Below are positions 24,682 through 32,524 of a stretch of 64,000 nt of DNA, one piece after another. Numbering within the stretch: the first letter of the stretch is position 1; the number at the start of each line of letters is the position of its first letter. The DNA is taken from assembly GCF_017352375.1 (NCBI RefSeq), contig NZ_JAFEVR010000013.1:1-64000 (forward strand), in the 5' to 3' direction. This stretch comes from Mycolicibacterium sp. S2-37 (GTDB lineage Bacteria; Actinomycetota; Actinomycetes; Mycobacteriales; Mycobacteriaceae). A program made the translations under genes and the position numbers. Under the pieces are notes generated by a model. It saw only the letters and a program-made list of their open reading frames with translations. It did not search any database and had not been told where the DNA came from.

Positions 24682-25965
24682 TCACCCATAGCAGGTGGTG
24701 ACCCGCCCCACGATGCGATCCTCATCATCGAGGACCGCCAGGGCCGGCCACTTGTCCATCGTGATCGACGGATGTGACACCCCGAATACCACGACATCGC
24801 CGACCGCCAGGGCATGGTCCGGCGCAATCCTGATCAACGTGTGCTGGTCGTGCAGCTCGAGGACCGTCGCGTCGGTGCGGTCCAACGCCGCCGCCGGAGG
24901 CACACTACGCACCACCACCGGCAACCCCAAGTCGGTACCAACGTCGCGGCGACCCGCCCCCAGAATGACCAAACCGGGTTCGGGCCGCGAGAGCACCTGC
25001 GCCCAGATCTCCAGCGCAGGAAGCATATTCGCGCCCAGGCCGCCACGGCCGGCGTCTGAGTAATGGCCATGGTCGTGGACGATGAAAGACCCGCACCGAA
25101 GTACTGCTAACACCTGCGTCGACAACGCCCATGGGCGGGCAAGCACCGGAGCCAGCACATCGGAAAACATGCTGCCCCCACAACTGATGACGAAGTGTTC
25201 GCCCGCCCCATCGAGCAGGCCTTCGTCATCCAAGCGAGTCAGCCAGCGCCGCAACATCACTCCAAATGCCCGGACCCGACGGATCGCCTTGGTCGAGCGA
25301 TCTTCACCCAGCATGCCCTCATACCCTGCGACGCCCACGACGCGCAACCCGCACTCGCGGGCGGTACGAGCCACCTCGGCGGCCTGTTCAAACCGGCGCA
25401 CACCCGCCCGTCCGCCCGAATGGCCACACTCGACAAGCGCATACGCCGACCGAACGCCGCCCACGAAAGCCCCCGCCACCGCGGCGCCAGCCGGCGAATC
25501 GAGGTAGTAGTAGAACTCGAACGACGGATCACGCGCCAGTTCGTCACGCACCCACGCCAAGAGCGCCGGGTCGCTGGTCTCATTGGCCAACAGGATCCGG
25601 TCGGCCCCCCACGACCGGGCTGCCAGCACCTGCGGCGCCGATGCGACCGTCAGAGCCCAGCCGGACCCAGCGGTCTGCACGGCCGCCACCTCAGCGGACA
25701 TGCTGGCCTTCATATGCGGTGCCAGTGCCACGCCGTAGGTCTGACACAGGCGGTGCATCACGTGCGCGTTGTGCAGCATCGCTGACCCGCGCACGCAGGC
25801 CACCGGCCACATCAACCCTGAGCGCGTGATGGGGACGCCGTCGCCGCCCGAATCCACCGGAGATGCGTTGCCGAGCAACGCCATGCCCTTTGCGGCGGCA
25901 GGGGCCACGGCCGGGCCGACCCCACCATTGCCGAACGGGGCCCAGGGCAAACCGTCTTGTGACAC
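24682..25965 (-). CDS. Fold-type III PLP enzyme, D-serine dehydratase / D-threonine aldolase-like (copy 2)
   Basis: This second PLP enzyme also has 427 residues. The PLP lysine is Lys86 (APHMKASMS), and the segments VAGYEGMLG, FVISCGGSMFSDV, GAGRRDVGTDLGLP and ITMDKWPALAVLD match copy 1. At the metal site it has His398-x-Ser400 (SHPSITMDKW), so the cysteine ligand of copy 1 is replaced by serine. The GTG at 25963-25965 follows GGAGGG; no suitable ATG is nearby. It is divergent from the transporter operon across site C. A different substrate, metal or reaction (aldolase or epimerase instead of dehydratase) is possible. Confidence 0.83.
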   Translation of the reverse strand: MSQDGLPWAPFGNGGVGPAVAPAAAKGMALLGNASPVDSGGDGVPITRSGLMWPVACVRGSAMLHNAHVMHRLCQTYGVALAPHMKASMSAEVAAVQTAGSGWALTVASAPQVLAARSWGADRILLANETSDPALLAWVRDELARDPSFEFYYYLDSPAGAAVAGAFVGGVRSAYALVECGHSGGRAGVRRFEQAAEVARTARECGLRVVGVAGYEGMLGEDRSTKAIRRVRAFGVMLRRWLTRLDDEGLLDGAGEHFVISCGGSMFSDVLAPVLARPWALSTQVLAVLRCGSFIVHDHGHYSDAGRGGLGANMLPALEIWAQVLSRPEPGLVILGAGRRDVGTDLGLPVVVRSVPPAAALDRTDATVLELHDQHTLIRIAPDHALAVGDVVVFGVSHPSITMDKWPALAVLDDEDRIVGRVTTCYG

Positions 25966-26091
25966 TGACCCTCCGATCCGAGACAGGAACACCGCGAGGG
26001 TGCACAGAGGCCGACGCCGAGACCGCCTGGTGCGAAATGCGCCACATTTCTCGTTGACACCGCGCGGCTGCTGCGCTTGACTGTGTAACAC

Positions 26092-26101
26092 ATAGTATCT
26101 G
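26092..26101. promoter_or_regulatory. Shared regulon element, site C (ATAGTATCTG)
   Basis: The element is in the gap between PLP copy 2 and the second binding-protein gene. It differs from sites A and B only at the central base (G for C), which is the reverse-complement choice at the symmetric ATA-S-TAT core. It ties the importer to the same regulator. Confidence 0.55.
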
Positions 26102-26120
26102 TAGATGACGGGATGTGTGT

Positions 26121-27704
26121 ATGAGTATGGGGACGCGTGGCCGAGCGATATATAGGTGGGCGCGGACCGCCGCTCTCTGCGCGGGCCTGATCACCGGCTG
26201 CGGAGGAGCCGAACCCACTCCGAACACAGCCTCCACTACCGCGACTGTCGACGGCGCTCTTCCGGCCGACATCCCCGCGATGGTCTCGGTGGGAGTAGGG
26301 GCCCCCTTGGGCACCCTGGATCCGAATCGGGCCGTCGCCGACGTCGACGTCATGTCGCTGTCGATGATCGCGGGCACCCTCGTCGAGCAATCCACCGACG
26401 GCGTGCGGCCGTCCCTGGCGAAACAGTGCTCTTTATCGACTGATCAACTCGACTACACGTGCACGCTGCGCCCAGACCTGAAATTCTCCGACGGAACCCC
26501 TCTGACCAGCATTGATGTAGAAGCGACCTTCGCCAGGGCGCTCACCGACAAGGCCAACGCCAACGCCGGGCTCATCGCGGCGCTAGAACGGGCGACCGCA
26601 ACCGACGATGCGACAGTGGTGTTCCACCTCAAGCACCCGGCCGCCAGCTTTCCGCAGGCGCTGTCAGAGCCACTACTGAGCATCTACCCGGCTGAGCGCG
26701 TCGACGCACCCGACTTCTTCGCCAAGCCCGTCTCTGCCGGGCCCTACCAGCTCGACCACACAGACACCTCAGAGATTGCCTTCACCCGAAATCCGCACTA
26801 TCCCAACGACATCGCACCCGTTGTGGACAGGATCGTCTTTCGTGTCGTCGTCGACGCCAACACCCGCCTGCTGCAGCTGCAGACCGGCCAGATCGACATC
26901 GCCCATCAGATGCCGGCCAACCTGGCAGCCCAAGTCAGCGAACCCGCGAAGGCCTACGTAGTCAGCAGATTCGGCAGCGTTTACCTCGAAATGAACAACA
27001 AGTCCGGTCCGCTGCGCGATGTCAACGTGCGCAAGGCCATCTCCGCGGCCGTCAACCGCGACCAGATCAACGACATCGCCTACCTCGGGCAGAACAAGCC
27101 CTTGGGCAGCTTCCTTCCCTCCATCATGGAAGGACACGACCCCAACGTCCCTACCGCCCAAAACCTCCCGAAAGCGCGACAGCTGCTGCGCGGCACCGAA
27201 TGCGAAAACGGCTGCACCCTGGAAATCATGCAGAAAGCCGGCTTCCCGCCGTACGACACAATCGCTCAGATCGTCCAGCAGAACCTGGCCCACATCGGCA
27301 TCAAACTGAACATCAACACCATCGACGCATCCACCCTCGCCGCCAACGAACAGAACGGCAACTTCCAACTCCAATCCAACGATCTGTGGGACGTCGTGAA
27401 CTCACCAGAATTGGTCATGCTGCGCTACGGCCTCACCCCCGAAGGCGGCATCAACTCGCTATGGTCTGGCTACAACTCGCCGACCATGACCGGGTTGATC
27501 AACGAACTGTCAGCGACCTCCGATCGTTCCCGGCGAAAAGCGCTGCTCGACAAGATCAATGCCACCTTTCAACAAGACCTGCCCTACGCCCCACTAACCG
27601 ACTTCGCCACCACCTGGGCCTCCCGCATCTCACCGAGACTGGTAGCGCTCACGCCGAGCGGCGTCTACGAAGTCGGCACCAACGAACGGGGCCCTGGACT
27701 GTGA
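26121..27704 (+). CDS. Peptide-type ABC transporter substrate-binding lipoprotein (SBP_bac_5), copy 2
   Basis: The product has 527 residues from the ATG at 26121; a GTG at 26115 and an ATG at 26127 are close alternatives. A short signal peptide ends at the lipobox GLITGC. The body parallels copy 1 over its whole length (LPADIPAMVSVGVGAP..DPNRAV..VDVM, LKFSDGTPLTS, ANTRLLQLQTGQIDIAHQ, NEQNGNFQ). It is the first gene of the operon with both permeases and both ATPases, joined to the first permease by a GTGA overlap, so it is the cognate binding protein. Confidence 0.87.
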   Translation: MSMGTRGRAIYRWARTAALCAGLITGCGGAEPTPNTASTTATVDGALPADIPAMVSVGVGAPLGTLDPNRAVADVDVMSLSMIAGTLVEQSTDGVRPSLAKQCSLSTDQLDYTCTLRPDLKFSDGTPLTSIDVEATFARALTDKANANAGLIAALERATATDDATVVFHLKHPAASFPQALSEPLLSIYPAERVDAPDFFAKPVSAGPYQLDHTDTSEIAFTRNPHYPNDIAPVVDRIVFRVVVDANTRLLQLQTGQIDIAHQMPANLAAQVSEPAKAYVVSRFGSVYLEMNNKSGPLRDVNVRKAISAAVNRDQINDIAYLGQNKPLGSFLPSIMEGHDPNVPTAQNLPKARQLLRGTECENGCTLEIMQKAGFPPYDTIAQIVQQNLAHIGIKLNINTIDASTLAANEQNGNFQLQSNDLWDVVNSPELVMLRYGLTPEGGINSLWSGYNSPTMTGLINELSATSDRSRRKALLDKINATFQQDLPYAPLTDFATTWASRISPRLVALTPSGVYEVGTNERGPGL

Positions 27705-28735
27705 CTGCGATCGTCGACACCAACTACAGCCTGCCCGCCGAACCGGACCGGACGCCGGCGGCTCCGCAACTCCGATCGCGCACGGCCCGGCTTCGGACAA
27801 CCGCGATCGCAGTGGGCAAGCGGACATTCGACTCCCTCATCGTTACCGCCATCGTGGTGGTGCTGAGTTTCCTGCTGGTCCATCTGGTGCCGGGTGATCC
27901 CGCGCGCACCATTCTGGGCTTCCACGCCTCCCCGGACAAGGTTGCTGCGCTGCGCAACTCCCTGGGTCTGGACCAATCACTGCTCACCCAGTTCCTCACC
28001 TACATCGGCGCTGTCGTCCGTGGCGACTTCGGTCAATCAGTGGCCCACCCCGGGCGATCGGTGGAAAGCCTCCTCTTCCCACCCCTGGCGGTAACCCTGT
28101 CGGTGATCGCCGTGACGGTCGCCTTCTCGGTCTTCGTCGGCTCATTGAGCGGCCTCATCGCGGCCCTGTCCAAGTCGGGGTGGCTCCGCACCACCCTCGA
28201 GGTGGTGTCCACCACCTCGCTGGCCACCCCACCCTTTCTTCTCGGGCTCATCATGCTGGTGTTCGTGGCAGTGCGATGGGGGATGGCCCCGGCGGGCGGC
28301 TGGGCCGGGAGCTGGCCCGGCAATACACAATTCGTATGGCTGCCGGCGCTGGCCCTCAGCGCCTACCTCGGTGCTCTTGTGCACCGCGCCGTCTGGACCA
28401 GCGCACGTCAGGTCATGAATCAAGATTTCATCGAGGCGGCGATCCTGCGAGGACACAGCCCCCGACGTGTCGCGCTGCGCCACATCCTGCCCAACAGCCT
28501 GATGCCCACCATCTCGGTGGTCGGCATGAACATCGGCACCCTGATCGGCGGCGCGGCCGTCATCGAGGCGGTGTTCGACCTGCCAGGCATCGGCACACAA
28601 CTGGTCAACGCCGTTTCCCAGCGCGACTACCCGACCATCCAAGGGGCCACCGTCATCACCGCACTCATCGTCTTAGCCGGCAATCTCATCGCCGACCTCC
28701 TGCACGCAGCCGTCGATCCGAGGGCGCGATCATGA
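27701..28735 (+). CDS. ABC transporter permease, DppB/OppB type
   Basis: The 344-residue permease has about six hydrophobic segments after a 45-residue polar leader. It shows the DppB signature VHLVPGDPARTILG in the first periplasmic region and the EAA-type loop FIEAAILRGHSPRRVALRHILPNSL that contacts the ATPase. The GTG start overlaps the stop of the binding-protein gene and the end overlaps the next permease by ATGA. With that permease it forms the membrane channel of a peptide-type importer. Confidence 0.9.
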   Translation: MTAIVDTNYSLPAEPDRTPAAPQLRSRTARLRTTAIAVGKRTFDSLIVTAIVVVLSFLLVHLVPGDPARTILGFHASPDKVAALRNSLGLDQSLLTQFLTYIGAVVRGDFGQSVAHPGRSVESLLFPPLAVTLSVIAVTVAFSVFVGSLSGLIAALSKSGWLRTTLEVVSTTSLATPPFLLGLIMLVFVAVRWGMAPAGGWAGSWPGNTQFVWLPALALSAYLGALVHRAVWTSARQVMNQDFIEAAILRGHSPRRVALRHILPNSLMPTISVVGMNIGTLIGGAAVIEAVFDLPGIGTQLVNAVSQRDYPTIQGATVITALIVLAGNLIADLLHAAVDPRARS

Positions 28736-29613
28736 CCCACGCTGTCACGCTCACCACACCGGCCCGACGCATGCCCAAGGTCCTGCGGCTCAACCGCACC
28801 TTCGCCGCCGGAGCGGCCCTGCTGGGCGCCATCGTCGCGCTGTGCGTTCTGGCGCCGCTGTTCGTCACCACCTCGACCACCGACTTTGTCGGCATACCGC
28901 TCTCGGCTCCCAGCCTGACCCACCCCTTCGGTACCGACGCATTCGGCCGCGACGTGTTCATCAGAACCCTCGTCGGTGGCCGCCTCGACCTCGGAGTGGC
29001 GTTCATCGGCGTCGTCGTGCCTCTGCTGGCAGGCACCGTCATCGGGATCGCCTCCGGACTGGTCGCCGGCTCGCTGCTGGACCGAGTCGTCATGCGCACC
29101 GTCGACGCCATCCTCGCGTTTCCGTTCAACATCCTCATCCTCGCGCTGGCCGTCGTGATGGGACAGACGACGAGCTTGTGGTTTCTGCCCGCGGGAGTGC
29201 CCGGCATCCTCGTGGCGCTGTTTCTGACCAGCTGGAGTGTGTATGCGCGCATCGCGCGCGGTGAGACGTTGGCGCTGCGCCAACGCGACTTCCTCGTCGC
29301 CGCGCGGGTCAGCGGGCTGAGCTGGTGGACGATCGTGCGACGCCACATCTTCCCCAACGTTCTGCCCGCCACCCTGACCTACGGCCTATCCGATGCCGTC
29401 CTGGTGATCGGAGTCATCGCCGCTCTACCCTTCCTCGGAGCCGGCGTCCAACCACCCACCCCCGAATGGGGCAGCATCATCTACGACGGACGCTCCGTGC
29501 TCAGTGAAGCGCCGTGGGTATGCCTGGGGCCCGGGGTGTTCATCGTGTGCACCGGCATCGCCGTCCGACTCATGGGCCAAGGATCCCGCGTCCTGTCCGA
29601 GGGCACCAAATGA
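28732..29613 (+). CDS. ABC transporter permease, DppC/OppC type
   Basis: The 293-residue permease carries the DppC features HPFGTDAFGRDVFIRTLVGGRLDLGVA, a LDRVVMRTVDAILAFPF segment and the EAA loop FLVAARVSGLSWWTIVRRHIFPNVLP. About six transmembrane helices are seen. It starts in the ATGA overlap with the first permease and ends in an ATGA overlap with the first ATPase gene, so translation of the whole set is coupled. Confidence 0.9.
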   Translation: MTHAVTLTTPARRMPKVLRLNRTFAAGAALLGAIVALCVLAPLFVTTSTTDFVGIPLSAPSLTHPFGTDAFGRDVFIRTLVGGRLDLGVAFIGVVVPLLAGTVIGIASGLVAGSLLDRVVMRTVDAILAFPFNILILALAVVMGQTTSLWFLPAGVPGILVALFLTSWSVYARIARGETLALRQRDFLVAARVSGLSWWTIVRRHIFPNVLPATLTYGLSDAVLVIGVIAALPFLGAGVQPPTPEWGSIIYDGRSVLSEAPWVCLGPGVFIVCTGIAVRLMGQGSRVLSEGTK

Positions 29614-30638
29614 CCGTCTACGGCTCGGCAATCCGGGAGGTCTCCATGCACGCCCACGCCCCCAATGAGCGCTGCGATGTCCTGCTCCGAGCGCACAATC
29701 TGGTGATCCGCACCCCGGCCGTGCCCATCGTCGACTCCGTGAGCTTGACCCTCTCGCCCGGGGAACGTCTCGGTATCGTCGGGGAGACCGGGTCGGGCAA
29801 GTCGATCACCTGCCGCGCCGTGCTCGGTGCACTGCAACGCAAAGGCATGACCGCCACCGGCGAGCTGCGCTACCGCGACATGGATCTGCTCACCCTCGAC
29901 GACCGTCAGTGGCGCACCATCCGAGGCCGCGAAATCGGATTCATCCCCCAAAGCTCGCTCAACTCGCTGAACCCGGTCATGCGCGTCGGCCAACAACTCA
30001 CCGAAACAGTCCGCCTGTTCGGGGTCAGCAAGAAGAACGCCGGCCGACGCGCCGAGGAACTCATGGCCGCCGTGCAAATGCCTGACCCCAAAGGGGTTCT
30101 CGCGAAGTATCCGCACGAATTGTCAGGAGGCATGCGCCAACGGGTCATGATCGCTCTTGGCATCGCGGGTGAACCCCGCCTCCTGGTCGCCGACGAACCC
30201 ACCACCGCCCTGGACGTCACCGTGCAACGTCGCCTCCTGGAACTCCTGACCGACCTGTGTTCCTCCACCGGCATGGCCCTGATCCTGGTGACCCACGACC
30301 TCGGCATTGTCAGCGACGTCTGCGACAGCGTTCTGGTCATGTACGCCGGCCAATCCATGGAATCAGGACCTACCGAGACCCTGTTCGGACGATCCCGCCA
30401 TCCCTACACCGCAGCCCTCATGCAAGCCCGTCCTTCCATGGCCGCCAGCGCCGACACCCGACTCACCGGCTTGCCCGGCCGCCCGCCCGCGGTCGGCGCC
30501 TGGCCCAACGGCTGCCGCTTCGCCGACCGCTGCCCCCTCGTCATCGAACCCTGCCGAACCGCACCCCCCATGATCGACGAAGTCGAACCCGGGCACCACG
30601 TCCGATGCATCCGAGCCGAAGGGGAATTCGATGCCTGA
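29610..30638 (+). CDS. ABC transporter ATPase, DppD/OppD type
   Basis: The 342-residue ATPase has Walker A GETGSGKS, the Q-loop FIPQSSLNSLNP, the ABC signature LSGGMRQRV, Walker B LLVADEPTTALD and the switch histidine VTHD. A C-terminal oligopeptide-transporter extension follows, with the cysteine-rich motif CRFADRCPLVIEPCR that typically binds an iron-sulfur cluster. The ATG at 29610 overlaps the permease stop; an in-frame ATG at 29646 has a better ribosome site (GGGAGG) and may be the true start, giving 330 residues. Confidence 0.9.
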   Translation: MTVYGSAIREVSMHAHAPNERCDVLLRAHNLVIRTPAVPIVDSVSLTLSPGERLGIVGETGSGKSITCRAVLGALQRKGMTATGELRYRDMDLLTLDDRQWRTIRGREIGFIPQSSLNSLNPVMRVGQQLTETVRLFGVSKKNAGRRAEELMAAVQMPDPKGVLAKYPHELSGGMRQRVMIALGIAGEPRLLVADEPTTALDVTVQRRLLELLTDLCSSTGMALILVTHDLGIVSDVCDSVLVMYAGQSMESGPTETLFGRSRHPYTAALMQARPSMAASADTRLTGLPGRPPAVGAWPNGCRFADRCPLVIEPCRTAPPMIDEVEPGHHVRCIRAEGEFDA

Positions 30639-31440
30639 ACAGCTCGTCGAAGTCACCGAAGTGACCGCTGGATACCGCGCTCACCAACCCACCCTCAGGG
30701 GCGTCTCCCTGGCGATCGCCGCCGGCGAATCAGTCGGCCTCGTGGGCGAAAGTGGTTGCGGTAAGACCACCCTCGCCAAAGTGGTCATGGGCCTCGTAGC
30801 GCCGTCCAGCGGAACGGTGCGGATCTGCGGCCAACAGTGGGGCAAACACCCCGCCAAAGACCCCATGCGACGTCGTGTGCAGATGGTCTTCCAAGACCCC
30901 TACGGAGCGCTCAACCCGAAACTGACCGCCGAAGAAGTCGTCGCAGACTCCTTTCACCGCTGGAACGGCGGATCCCGACGCACCGCGCTACAGCACGCCC
31001 AACGCCTCCTCGAAGAAGTCGGACTCCCCGGACGGGCGCTGCACTCCCGCACCGGTCGCCTGAGCGGTGGGCAGTGCCAACGGGTCGGAATAGCCCGGGC
31101 GCTCGCATGCGGACCCGACCTGCTCGTAGCCGACGAACCCACCTCCTCCCTCGACGTCTCGGTGCAGGCTCAAATCCTCAACCTGATGCGCAGCCTCCAA
31201 GAAGAGCGCAGCCTGTCGCTGCTGCTGATCAGCCACGACCTCGCCGTGGTGCGATACATGACCGAACGCGCCGCGGTGATGTACGACGGGCGCATTGTCG
31301 AACACGGCGACAGCAATGCGTTGTTCACGCGACCACAGCACCCATACACCCGCCTCCTGCTCGACTCCATCCCCGGCAGGGGCACCCACACGGCGGCCGA
31401 CAAGAACGCCCCGACCGCAACGCACGCGGAACCGACGTAG
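30631..31440 (+). CDS. ABC transporter ATPase, DppF/OppF type
   Basis: The 269-residue ATPase shows Walker A GESGCGKTT, the Q-loop FQDPYGALNP, signature RLSGGQCQRVGIARAL, Walker B LLVADEPTSSLD and the ISHD switch. It lacks the cysteine-rich C-terminal extension of the DppD-type partner and ends in a short polar tail. It overlaps the preceding gene by eight bases and closes the importer operon. No terminator hairpin could be made out before the converging SDR gene. Confidence 0.9.
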   Translation: MPEQLVEVTEVTAGYRAHQPTLRGVSLAIAAGESVGLVGESGCGKTTLAKVVMGLVAPSSGTVRICGQQWGKHPAKDPMRRRVQMVFQDPYGALNPKLTAEEVVADSFHRWNGGSRRTALQHAQRLLEEVGLPGRALHSRTGRLSGGQCQRVGIARALACGPDLLVADEPTSSLDVSVQAQILNLMRSLQEERSLSLLLISHDLAVVRYMTERAAVMYDGRIVEHGDSNALFTRPQHPYTRLLLDSIPGRGTHTAADKNAPTATHAEPT

Positions 31441-31523
31441 CTCGCAGCGATGTCTGACCGGAGGTGGAACATCCTCTGAGTCAGTCGGTTTCGCGCCGCC
31501 GTCCGCGCCCCTCATCTCGGCGG

Positions 31524-32363
31524 CTACTTCAACATGCTGCCGGCGTCCACGGTCACCGGCAGCCCGGTGATGTAGCGCGACTCATCCGAGGCGAGGAACA
31601 GCACGGCGTTGCTGACGTCGACCGGTTCGACCCAGCCGACCGGCAGCACGTGCATGAACTGAGCTGCGACGGCGAGATCGTCCGGGCCTGGGTTCTCCAG
31701 GTCGGGACGGAAGAGCTTCATCGTCCCCTCGTTCATGAACAGCGGAGTGTTGACGTTGGTGGGGCACACTGCGTTGACCCGGATGGACTGCGCCCCGAGT
31801 TCGACGGCGAAGGTGCGCATCAACCCGATGACGCCGTGCTTGGCGGCGATGTAGTGACCGGTGTGGGCGTACGGCTTCAACCCACCCACCGAACTGGTGA
31901 GGATGATCGACCCCCCGTTGCCGCCGGAGATCATGTGCGGGACAGCGGCTTTGACCGATTTCCAGACGCCCGACAGGTTGACGTCGATCATGTCGGTCCA
32001 GTCGGCCTCGCTGGTCTTGTCCAGCGTCTGACCCCCGTTGCCGATGCCGGCGTTGGCGACGATGATGTCGAGCCGTCCGAGTTGCTCCACGCCCCCGTCG
32101 ACGACTGCCTTGAGTGCATCGAAGTCCCGGACGTCGACCTCCGCGGTCACGATGCGACGGTTGAGTCCCTTGACCAGGTCGGCGGTCTCGGCCAGATCAT
32201 CGGGAGTGGCCGCGGGAATCTGGCTCTCCGAACTGATCTGCCGGCACACGTCGACGGCGATGATGTCGGCGCCCTCCTCGGCCAGGCGCACCGCATGGCT
32301 GCGCCCCTGTCCGCGTGCGGCACCGGTGATGAATGCCACCTTGCCTTCGACACGTCCGGCCAC
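31524..32363 (-). CDS. Mycofactocin-coupled SDR family oxidoreductase (near the P450)
   Basis: The 279-residue SDR has the signature GAARGQGRSHAVRLAEEGADIIAVDVC and the insert after it that mark the TIGR03971 group, plus ILTSSVGG (Ser), YIAAKHG (Tyr/Lys) and a C-terminal YITGLPVTVDAG. Members keep their nicotinamide cofactor bound and pass electrons to mycofactocin. It is divergent from the P450 gene; the TGATCG-GT-CGATCA palindrome stands 22 bases before its start. It may oxidise the alcohol made by the P450. Confidence 0.9.
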   Translation of the reverse strand: MAGRVEGKVAFITGAARGQGRSHAVRLAEEGADIIAVDVCRQISSESQIPAATPDDLAETADLVKGLNRRIVTAEVDVRDFDALKAVVDGGVEQLGRLDIIVANAGIGNGGQTLDKTSEADWTDMIDVNLSGVWKSVKAAVPHMISGGNGGSIILTSSVGGLKPYAHTGHYIAAKHGVIGLMRTFAVELGAQSIRVNAVCPTNVNTPLFMNEGTMKLFRPDLENPGPDDLAVAAQFMHVLPVGWVEPVDVSNAVLFLASDESRYITGLPVTVDAGSMLK

Positions 32364-32384
32364 GAGATCCTCCTCAGATTGGTT

Positions 32385-32398
32385 TGATCGGTCGATCA
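32385..32398. promoter_or_regulatory. Operator-like palindrome TGATCG-GT-CGATCA
   Basis: A 14-base inverted repeat with perfect 6-base arms lies directly before the SDR gene start in the divergent SDR/P450 promoter. A related copy, TGGTCGATCGATCA, occurs on the P450 side at 32483-32496. The half-site differs from that of the local TetR (AGTAAC), so another regulator, not encoded in this window as far as I can see, is likely. Confidence 0.5.
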
Positions 32399-32482
32399 GT
32401 CATCATCATGATGTCGGCATGCACTGTCAACAATCTACTTGACTGTGAGGGCCGAACTTTGGTAGTCATACGGCTGAGACGT

Positions 32483-32496
32483 TGGTCGATCGATCA
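32483..32496. promoter_or_regulatory. Second operator-like palindrome TGGTCGATCGATCA
   Basis: An imperfect copy of the 32385 palindrome stands 28 bases before the P450 start codon. Each divergent gene therefore has its own site. Confidence 0.45.
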
Positions 32497-32524
32497 GCTT
32501 CGCGTTGGCCGAAAGGACAGTCCC

